Assembly: GCA_943735955.1 (NCBI GenBank)
Contig: OX030956.1
Span: 9,942,445-10,006,444, forward strand
DNA: 64,000 nucleotides
Direction of reading: 5' to 3'
DNA from: Piscicola geometra
Taxonomy: Eukaryota; Annelida; Clitellata; Hirudinida; Piscicolidae
A program made the translations under genes and the position numbers. Under the pieces are notes generated by a model. That model was not told the DNA's origin. It did not search any database and saw nothing but the letters and a program-made list of their open reading frames with translations. The stretch's first letter is position 1, and the number at the start of each line of letters is the position of its first letter. Positions 55,733-64,000 of the stretch are shown here, piece after piece.

Positions 55733-58700
55733 ATGAAAAGTTATCTGTTTATTTTGCTGATGTGTGGAAAAGTTTTTTCATACAGTAAGTTACTTCTAAA
55801 CTTATTCACTCATGCCATCAAAGTTAATTTTGAAAACGTTAACTATCAACGCTTGACCCACCCACTTCTACCTCGATGTTCAGACATTCCAGACGGAGAA
55901 TTGAAAGTGTTTCGTTACATGGAGAATGAAGAAGTGAACTTAAAGGAAACGGAATGTCCTTCGGGTGGCAATTTCAGAGACCTTGTGACCGGAGACATGT
56001 TTCCAAGCGTCTTCAAGGCTTCTGGAACTTCTGCCAAGAAACTCGTCTGCGTCCTAAATGACAAAACTCTCTTTGCTTTTAGAATCGTAGTTTTCAGTCT
56101 GTTTGTTCTTTAATCTATGAACTAACAATTTTCTAAAATATGTTATATTAATCTCATATTAAGTTTCAAAATTGTAAGTAAATAAAAATTTAAAACATGT
56201 TTAAAACAGAACGTTATCTGAAGTTTTCATTCGAGAAGAGACCTCCCCACAGGGAAGGCGATGTCTTCCCTTACTCATGCAGAGCATCTTTTTACCTTAC
56301 AGACCCTTACAACCTCACAAGGGTGATGATGACTGTGAGGCAAGGTAATACAATTTTTGAAGAACGAAGCATTGGCACTTCACCTAGTGTGCTTAGCTCT
56401 CTAGAAATCGATTCAACCATCACTATCACTAATGCAAGCCTTCAGAGTATAAATGGTGTGTTATTTCCAGTTATTTAAAACATATTCAAATAATAATATC
56501 GACTTCGATATTTGTTATTCTTTTATTTTAATCATGTTCTTTAGAAACTTTCCTTCCCTAACCTCCTCACTCTGACCAGTACAGGTATTCCTCAAGACAG
56601 CACTGTAACGTATGAATGCAGTTTGAGAGTGGAAGAGTCTGCTCATAGGTTCATTTTTCCTGTAGCCTTTTTCACTCTACACTTTGTTCAATGTGAGTTA
56701 CCATTTTAATAGAAAACATTTTTAAAACTTTTGAAACAGCTTAAATAACATAAAATATCTCCATCTGGAAGTTCCAGTTCGAAAGGCGGGCATTGAAAAA
56801 ACGAAGGTAGAAATAGGAGAAGAAATAGAGTGTGTTTCTGAAAGTTTTCCATCAGCTCATCATTGCCAGTGCATCTCCACTACAGCACTTATCACCAACT
56901 CAGTAACTGAGATTTTTTCAGCTCTCAAGAGTGAGAATTACACAAATGATGAAGTGGAAATGCGTGAAAGCACGGATAGTCGAAAGGAAAAAAAAGATTA
57001 CTTGAACAGTATACAAAAAAATAAAGAAGAAGAAAAGTATAACTTTTTGGAAGACGATGGCGATGCCATGGAAATCCCCCATTACAAGCATAAGGTAGAG
57101 TTTTTTTTATAAAATGATAAAATATATATATTAAAATTTAATATAAAAAGATTCACTATATTGATATTACTTTTATTTTATTTCATAAATAATGTAATAA
57201 CCATATTATTATTCATTATTCAGATTAATTTTTCTTAATATTAACCTCACTATCATTATCTCTCATTTAATTTTACTATTTTTAAATGTCACATAACCTG
57301 CGTCTGTCAGCAATAATAAAGATTAAAATGAAAAAATAGAATTACGCTTTGACTTTTAGAGCTACAAGCTCATACACTAATGAATTTAGAAAAACATCGT
57401 CATTATTTTAATCCTCTCATCAATCATTTTTTCTCCTTTTTCACCACCAGTTTTTCATTGGAACAGTGGGCTTACACCGTATCAACTGTACTGCTAGAAG
57501 CTGGTTCAACAACAGAGAGGTCAATAACACTTGGTCTGGATACGCGCAAGCCTACGGTGAAGCTGCTAATTTGTTTAGTTTTCAATTAATAATAATATTA
57601 ATAGGTGTCGTTTTTGTATAGCGCCTGGGCACGCAGCTGAAGCACTTTCACTACGTCGTAATGCAAGAAAGAAATAAAAATAATTATAATAGCAATGTCA
57701 TAAAAAGAAAAGCAAAGAAAAGCATGGAGTAATTATTATGAGTGATAAGCTAAGTTAAAATAATGAGTTTTCAGTTTGGCTTTGAAAGTCGAAAATTGGT
57801 TGATGTTGCGAAGTGCAGGTGGAAGGGCATTCCAAGTTGTTGGAGCTGCGTGACGGAAAGCTCTTTTTGAGATGTTGTTTGTAGTGGCTTCTTGGTTGAG
57901 AAGAAGAGATGAAGATGAACGCAGTTGTTTGTTTGATGTTTTGTTAGTAATGAGTTTGCTGAGATATAACGGTATTGAAGTTTGTAGAATTTTGAATGCA
58001 GTGATGGCTATTTTAAAGGAAATTCGAAAATCTATAGGAAGCCAGTGAAGTTTTATAAGATTATCATTTGATGACTGAACAAGGTGATGGCCTGGGTAAT
58101 CACATTTGAGTGTGATTCTAGCCGCCTTGTTTAAAACTGACTGTAGACGATTTCCTTCTTAATTGGTGATATTATATAATAGCGAGTTATAGTAGTCAAG
58201 TCTTCTTAATATTAGACATCGGAAAAGTGAGGCGGAGAGGTCAGTAGTAATGAATGGGCGTATGTGTTTGATTGCTTTGAGATGATAGTGTGATGATTGG
58301 ATGATAGATGTAATATGGTTTTTGAAAAGAAGTTTGCTATCAAGAGTGACTCCAAGTATTTTGAGATTGTTATTAATGGGGAAGTTATTTGAGTTGATGT
58401 CGATAGATGATATGGTGTTTAAACTATTTATTTGAAAAGTGGCGCCTAGTATTATGATTTCTGATTTAGTGTTGTTAAACTGGAGATAGTTATTGAAAAA
58501 CCAAGTTTCCATGGTTTGTATGCAACATTACTAGTAATGTTGGATGTATAAGGTGTGATGAATTAAACAAGTTGTATATATCAGCATATTTATGGTAGGT
58601 TATATCGAACTTTTTGACTATATTTGAGATAGGTGAGATGTATGTGGTGAAAAGAAGCGGTCCAAGAACAGAGCCTTGAGGAACCCTGTGTTGTATATTG

Positions 58701-61290
58701 GTTGGTGATGAGTTGTGTGTGCCTAATTTAACTTGATAATGTATATTTTCTAGATATGATGACAGCCAGTTTAAAGCAGTTCCATCGTCTCCAAATTCGT
58801 TATGAAGTCTGTCGATGAGAATAGAATGGCTGATGCGAGAAGGGTGGTGTTTTTTGAAAATGTAGTCGGTGAGATGCAGTAGTACTATTTCTGTAGAGTG
58901 GTAAGGTCTGTAGGCTGATTGATGACTGGGATAGTTTGGATTGAGGTGATATGAGGTTGTAGTTGTTTTAATACGGCTCTTTTCATAATTTTTGAGATGG
59001 TGGACAATTTGGAAATAGGTCAAAAATTTGCCGGATTGGTTGTGTCAAGGATGGCTTTTTTAATATTGGTGTAATTTGAGCTGCTTTGAAAACAGACGGA
59101 AGCCATGTTTGTATTGCTTGAGTTTGTGGAAGGATAATTTTTTTGCCGGTTTAATTGTTTTTTTAAGATTTTGCCATAGAGTACGTGGATTATTGGAAAA
59201 ATCTATTTCCGTTTTGATCATTTCCATTCTTGATTTGACAAGTGCTTCTCTTGTTAATGCTTTAGCTTTATCATATTGTTGTTTATTAGAGGATGAAGGA
59301 TCTTTGAAATAGGTTTTCTCAGCTTTCCTTCTATGTCTTTTGGCTTTTATTGCATCCAGTGACATTTTGTGGCGATTTTGATATGATCACCGTATGACTT
59401 TTGTGGCACATGCTTATCAAATAGTTTGAAGATGACATTGTTTATATGTTCGACGTAGCTTATCGAGCCTAATTGGGCTTGGCACTCGACTTTTCACAGG
59501 CTTGCTACTTTTGGGCTTTCCACTGTTGCGTGCCTTGGTGCATTATGAGAAGGCCAATTTTTTATATAGGATAAACAGCGTGATCATGACACTGCAATTA
59601 TAATCATTACACTAAAATATCTTGAAAACGTGACGTGATTGAGTATTTCATATTTCATTTTCAGCACAAAAATTTTTTTCTAACTGATTCACAAAAATGT
59701 TATCGACCAGTGTTATCATTATAGGAGGCTCGTTCCAGGATCATGAACATATTTTTTTCCAATTTCTCTTTTTGAAACCATCCTAGGGGCAGCATGTGAG
59801 CTCATGTTGTACGGCCTAATCATATCAAGTTGGGAAGCTTCTGTGACGCTTCTAGTTTTTGATTAAATTGGAATAAAGTGTGCCTTTAGTCTTGGACCCT
59901 TTTGGAAGACGATAAACATGACCAAGCAGCTTCAAAAATGAGAATTCTTTTAGTTCTTTTGAGACGGTTTCATTTTTACTCTTTTTGACTAATGATTACT
60001 GCATATTCATCGAGGACAATGAGAACCAAAAGCATCAAACTTTCTAGCGTTTCTTTTTGAGACGGTCCAAGTTTTGACCCATACATCAGAATTGTAAAAA
60101 TGTATCCCCTGTATAGCCTGACTTTTGTTATCTATTAAATAGGGCTACGCGAAGAACAGTTCTTGAGCAGACTAAAAGCACTCCGTTTCAATGTCAGACG
60201 AGCTACTACAGAAACCATCTATTATTGCCCTAAGGTTTACGAACTGCTTTAAATTTTCAATCTGGGGACCACGAGGCTGTAGATGAGATTGCTTTGTTGG
60301 GAAGTTACTAGATCTTTGTCTTTTTATAGTTGAATTAAAGAACCAAAGATGCAGCTTCTTCAGCGAAAATGTAGAAAAGCAAGGTCGGTAAAACTGTTAT
60401 CTTCAAAGCTGGTGCCCAACATTACAAGACCCGTTGACCATTTCTAAACTTGATCCAGCCCTACATTGAATGCGCCAGGTTCCAATATAAAACCTTGACG
60501 AATATGGAACCGTTTGCTAAAGAATCTATCGTATTTTACGTTGCTTTCGGTTTTTAGGTGAAGGGCCTGGAAGATCCGGATTAGCTCTACAATAATGGTC
60601 AGATTAGCTCTACAATAATGGTCAGATTAGCTCTATAATAATTTTCGTCATTATTCTTGTTTACGCAAAATAACGGCTCTCTTCTACGCATTTTTTTCCT
60701 CATACAACATGCCATTTATAAAAACTTTATAACATATTTTCTAAAGACTAATATTTTAACACTAACCGAAAATATTAAAATATAACACGTTTTTTTGGTT
60801 GTGGAAATAGTAAACAATTCTTAGATTGTAAAATTTAAATATTTTTTCAGTTTTAAAACGAGACGAATTCTGAAATTACACTAATCAAGCTGTCCTAGAT
60901 TTAGATTAATGAAATTATATTATATTTGATCTTTCTTTATATTTTATTGTTTTATTCAATTTTTGAGTTTGTATCCTTCAAATTAATTTTTAATTACACT
61001 TTTTACAGAAAAGGCCAAACCGTCTATTGTTGACTATGGTGTGTTACAGCTTTGGTTTTAATAAACTCATTTCCGCAAAAAGAAACATATAACAAAGTTT
61101 TTTATATTCATCATGTATGCTGTATATTATATTAAACAGCCAACCTTACAAACGTCTAAACACAACAGATGGGTTTCAAGCAAAATGTGAGTGTCGATCT
61201 GGAGCCACAACTAATGGATGTCAAGGGATGCTGATAATAGTTGTGGCTTTTTTTGCACTACTAGAGAAAAACTTTCACACGAAAGTTTGA
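55733..61290 (+). CDS. Gene A: secreted or surface protein with Ig-like modules (unrecognised)
   Basis: I do not recognise this protein. Eight exons join in one frame: 55733-55784, 55824-56096, 56210-56457, 56545-56692, 56772-57094, 57451-57556, 61009-61038 and 61169-61290 (TGA), giving about 433 residues. A signal peptide (MKSYLFILLMCGKVFS) is followed by three two-cysteine, Ig-like units: unit 1 (exon 2; TECPSGG to LVCVLND), unit 2 (exons 3-4; YSCRASF to YECSLRV) and unit 3 (exons 5-6; IECVSES to INCTARS). Unit 3 carries a long lysine/glutamate-rich insert. The last exon has a KCECRSG motif and a short hydrophobic run (MLIIVVAFFALL), possibly a membrane anchor. N-glycosylation motifs are frequent. 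It is collinear with gene B next door. AATAAA is at 61448. Confidence 0.7.
57600..59400 (-). mobile_element. CR1/Jockey-type LINE, 5' truncated and frame-broken
   Basis: The minus strand reads, from 59365: RHRRKAEKTYFKDPSSSNKQ (pre-RT linker); then, in 58490-59023, HQSAYRPYHSTEIVLLHLTD and VPQGSVLGPLLFTTYISPIS, typical RT motifs. It goes on to KYADIYNLF (the YADD box decayed to YADI) and at 58159-58512 the region after the active site (LKILGVTLDSKLLFKNHI). The 3' end near 57600 has a short taatatta-type tail preceded by a gcgcctgggcacgcagctga block. The element is inactive. Confidence 0.87.
59465..59560 (-). repeat. Scrap similar to the piggyBac remnant at 48466-48535
   Basis: The shared words are gcttggcactcgact/gcttggcattcaact, ttttcacagg/tttccacagg and gctacttttgggc, in the same order. 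Confidence 0.5.
59572..59725 (+). repeat. Dispersed repeat RV, copy 3
   Basis: Collinear with 52480-52645: aacagcgtgatca, cattacactaaaatat, gaaaacgtgacgtgat, catttcattttcagcacaaaa, gattcacaaaaat, gaccagtgttat. Confidence 0.6.
59740..60560 (-). pseudogene. Very old LINE reverse-transcriptase remnant
   Basis: In several minus-strand frames there are weak echoes of LINE RT: SFEDNSFTDLAFLHFR, similar to the region around the ADD box, and a later ILMYGSKLG-like block resembling LLYG-E-W. Stops interrupt every frame. The call is tentative. Confidence 0.4.
60576..60645. repeat. Tandem array, 23-bp unit, three copies
   Basis: The unit ggtcagattagctctacaat plus aat is repeated three times, with one c-to-t difference in the last copy. 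Confidence 0.9.
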
Positions 61291-61599
61291 ACCACCATAA
61301 TAGAAAATCAGTTTAATGGATGAGTTTTTGTGGTGATCATGTGGTAGTATTAATGAACTTCTGTAAAAGTTATAAAAAACTGATCAAAACCAAAGAAGAG
61401 CATATATTGAGCAACTTTTTTGAAATCTTTAAACATTGTTGTTAATCAATAAAAAATATTTTTTCTTTATACTTATTTAAACCTATATAAAAGCTGTTTT
61501 TATGAATGACGTTTAGTTATTAAACAAAACAAAATCAAATGAAGATTTAGCAGTTTGAAAAGTCTTAAGTGAAGTGATTTTGGTGAAAATAAACAAGAA
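61291..61599. other. Short spacer between genes A and B
   Basis: Only 309 bp separate the gene A stop from the gene B start, including AATAAA at 61448-61453. No TATA-type or other promoter motif stands out beyond general AT richness. Confidence 0.6.
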
Positions 61600-64000
61600 A
61601 TGAAATACAAAAATTTGTTCAATGTCTATCGATTTTTTCTTCATTTTTTTTATTTTTATATTTTGAACTTTTCAGGTAAATGATGAAATGTACGCATATT
61701 AAGTATTTTAAACCATGGTTTCATAATTTTCGAAGCGATGTTTAATCTATTTAATGATACTTCAATACCCACCTCAAACAAACTAGGATCTTTACAACCC
61801 TATTGTATCTCCCTCAAGTGGTTAAACACCCCTCCAGCTCATGCTGCAGCAGCCACTGTAACGGAAGGCAATGCTTCTAATCTCATGTTCAAGGTGGTTA
61901 AGCCTCTAGAGCAGGTGAGACTGAGCCACCGAAACTGCCGCAACGACAGTGAGTGGACTGTTTCAGCCACAGCTGAAGTTGTCGAGCCTTTCTTCGCAGC
62001 CACCCCTCTCAACGCCCACCGCTATGTCTGTTTCAACGAGGAAAAGAGTGGCACTCTAAGAGTGGTTTACATGGGTTAGAGCTATGCTGTTAGCTAGTGC
62101 GATTAAAAACGTAATATTTCAGCCTTTTTCCATTATTAATAAATTATTTTGTCTTTTTAAAAAATTATTCTTTTTCTTTTACATCAACCTAACAGACCAA
62201 ACCATGAAGTTGCACACATACAACATCACCAGCATCTTTCATAACAAATTCTTTCACATACACTGCTCCGTGGGCTTCTGGATGCTCTACCACTATGGAG
62301 CCATTTTTCTCAGGCTTTTCCAGGGTTCTCATCTTTTGTTCAGAACCGACAAGAAAGTGGAAATTGGAAAGGTTTCTTAAAGTATATAGGAATAGAATTT
62401 TTTTTTTATGTCTATATTGAAACTATGTTTTCAAAAATATTGGTTTCAAAGATTATAAAAGCTATTTTTACAGAATTTACCTACACATCTGAATCCCTAT
62501 GCAGTCAACCCACTTGCTGATAGACATCCACGTCGAAGCCAACTTCCACCACGGCAGCCAATTCACTTGTGTCTGGAGCATACAAGACTTCTCAGAGTAC
62601 CTGCCGGTGGAACACGTCATAAAACTTTCCACCACCGTCCAAATTCTCAGTCACTTTAAGTTTTTAATACGATAAAAGTATAGAAATTATTTGAAAAACG
62701 TTATAAATGTCGTTTAAAAGTCTCAAAAGAATCAAAAATAATTTTTCAAGTATTTTAAACAAATTTTTTACAATTTTCAAAGCGATGTTTAAACTATTTA
62801 TGCAAATTCAGTGCCTGTGACCAACGTTCGAGTTTCAAAAACACAAGGAAGGGTGGCGGAAGTGGTACAATGTCTGTATGATGGACTGCCCAAACCTCAC
62901 AGCGTGGTTTGGGAAATGATTAAAAGCCCAGGCGGAGGAGAATTTGAAAGTTTTTACAGAAATGGAAATTTCTTTGGTGTTTTGGATGAGATGAAAGTGG
63001 AAAGTAAAAATGCGCCAGTAGCTATAAATGTTGAAAAGTTTAAAGAATCAGACGAAGCGGTTGTTCATGGAAGTGTTGTAATTAGAAGAAAGGAGAAAAT
63101 GGATAAAGAAGATACAATAGATGAATCATCTGACGTTGAACAAGGAAGCCTACTACTGCTGTCTGAAAGTGGAGAGTTTCAGCTTAAATGCACTGTTAAC
63201 AACACATATGACTACTTCGAAGGCGCTGTAGCCGAGTGGAGTGGCATGATAATGGTGGAAAAATTGGGTCTGTGGCATACTAAATAGAATTTCGTTTTTA
63301 TCATTTGAATCTACTGAATTAATTTTCTTTCATTTGTTTAATTTTCTCTCATTTGTTTAATTTTCTCTCATTTGTTTAATTTTCTCTCATTTGTTTAATT
63401 TTTTCAAACATACTCACAAACAACATTTCAATAGATGTATATGAAGTCGCAACAGTTCCTAGCAAAATAACGACAGTCAAAGTAGGAGAGATGTTAACAC
63501 TAGATTCTTCCCAATGTCCTAACGAAACGCTGTGGACAGATGGGTTCAAGAAGGTGAAAAAGGAATTGAAGGTAGTGGCTGGTAGTTACTTCGCCAAGAG
63601 GTACGTCGCATTTTACCACTCTGGTCCCTGCGACAGTATAAGCGTTGTCGTGCTAGGTTAGAATATATATTTTTAAAACTATGTTTTGAAAACAGTAAAA
63701 TAATAAATCTCATTGAAATAAAGAGTAAATATAAATTTTTCAAGATGTTTTTTAATTGGAAATAATGTGATGTGAATGTTTGAAAGTGACATGAACAGCT
63801 TAAAACAATCTATAAAAATTTCCAAGAAAAAGAACTGCATTTGAGACAACCAAGTAAAACATTGTACAAGATAGAAGAAGAGTTGATAATGTCTTGTTCA
63901 GTCTCTGGTTGGTTCAACAACAAGATGATCCTTCAAAATTATCTTTCCTTCTTCGTCAACGGCACCAAGCTGCCTGATATCGCCTACTCCAGTTTCAATG
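61600..64000 (+). CDS. Gene B: tandem paralogue of gene A, multi-Ig-like, runs off the window
   Basis: Unrecognised, but clearly a relative of gene A. Exons in frame are 61600-61675 (signal peptide MKYKNLFNVYRFFLHFFYF), 61787-62074, 62196-62371, 62505-62649, 62812-63267, 63435-63656 and 63827 onward. Exon 2 matches gene A exon 2 (NCRNDSEW to YVCFNEEKSGTLRVV). Exons 3 and 4 match gene A exons 3 and 4 (IHCSVGFWMLY; FTCVWSIQDF). Exon 5 (VQCLYDG to LKCTVNN) equals gene A exons 5 plus 6 and also has a charged insert (RRKEKMDKED). Exon 6 repeats the exon 2 type (QCPNETLW) and exon 7 the exon 3 type (MSCSVSGWFNN), so the protein is a tandem repeat of a three-domain unit. It is probably secreted or on the cell surface. 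Confidence 0.7.
63319..63402. repeat. Tandem array, 19-bp unit, about four copies
   Basis: The unit tttaattttctctcatttg is repeated in the gene B intron just upstream of the acceptor at 63434, contributing a pyrimidine-rich stretch. Confidence 0.9.

Larger units (their letters stand above)
57557..61008 (+). other. 3.4-kb intron of gene A with LINE and decayed elements
   Basis: The donor TACG|gtgaag and acceptor tttacag preserve phase 1. It contains a CR1-like LINE antisense, a small piggyBac-derived scrap at 59465-59560, RV copy 3, an older LINE remnant and a short tandem array. 60650-61000 shows nothing. Confidence 0.65.

Noticed and set aside
61169..61290. KCECRSG motif taken as evidence for an s48/45 six-cysteine domain in gene A
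   Set aside because: A CxC motif alone is weak, the spacing was not matched, and the rest of the protein looks Ig-like.
55733..64000. Genes A and B as one long gene
   Set aside because: Gene A ends in a stop after a hydrophobic segment and AATAAA, and gene B starts with its own signal peptide.

Overview
This is a eukaryotic, almost certainly invertebrate-animal, window. It is very AT-rich, its genes are split into short GC-richer exons with GT/AG (and two GC/AG) introns, and the spacers are packed with DNA transposons, LINEs, tRNA-derived SINEs and microsatellites. The recognisable proteins are metazoan (Integrator subunit 9, a TRPC cation channel) but rather divergent in sequence. A fast-evolving AT-rich lineage such as a flatworm or tunicate is plausible; I cannot assign the species. 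All host genes are on the + strand.

Layout. (1) 1621-6918: the C-terminal two thirds of INTS9 in 13 exons; its N-terminal metallo-beta-lactamase half lies left of the window. (2) 6919-12048: repeat-rich spacer. (3) 12049-54735: a TRPC channel gene in about 18 exons. A probable first exon (12049-12228) is followed by a 13.4 kb intron full of nested transposons. Ankyrin and linker exons lie at 25617-28432, membrane exons at 28643-51093 (with a 13.5 kb transposon-loaded intron between 31281 and 44804), the TRP-box exon at 51191, and coiled-coil C-terminal exons at 52866-54735. (4) 55733-61290: gene A, an unrecognised secreted or surface protein of about 433 residues built from Ig-like two-cysteine modules. 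(5) 61600 to beyond 64000: gene B, its tandem paralogue, with a new signal peptide and at least one and a half copies of the same three-domain unit.

The genes do not form an operon or obvious pathway: INTS9 acts in nuclear snRNA 3'-end processing, TRPC is a plasma-membrane cation channel, and the Ig-like pair is secreted or cell-surface. The most interesting host observation is the modular, tandemly duplicated Ig-like family, with matching intron phases. Among the repeats, several insertions can be dated relative to each other: hAT elements have intact 8-bp target duplications, and the uninterrupted target is visible in another copy elsewhere in the window. Other notable points are an INTS9 intron that is nearly all microsatellite, two GC-AG introns, a foldback-like inverted repeat with minisatellite ends, and a dispersed element in which two different tandem arrays have expanded.

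Exon boundaries were read by eye from splice signals, reading-frame phase and family similarity, so individual junctions may be off by a few bases. Repeat-family names (RW, RV, RX, RY, RZ) are local labels for families seen more than once in this window.
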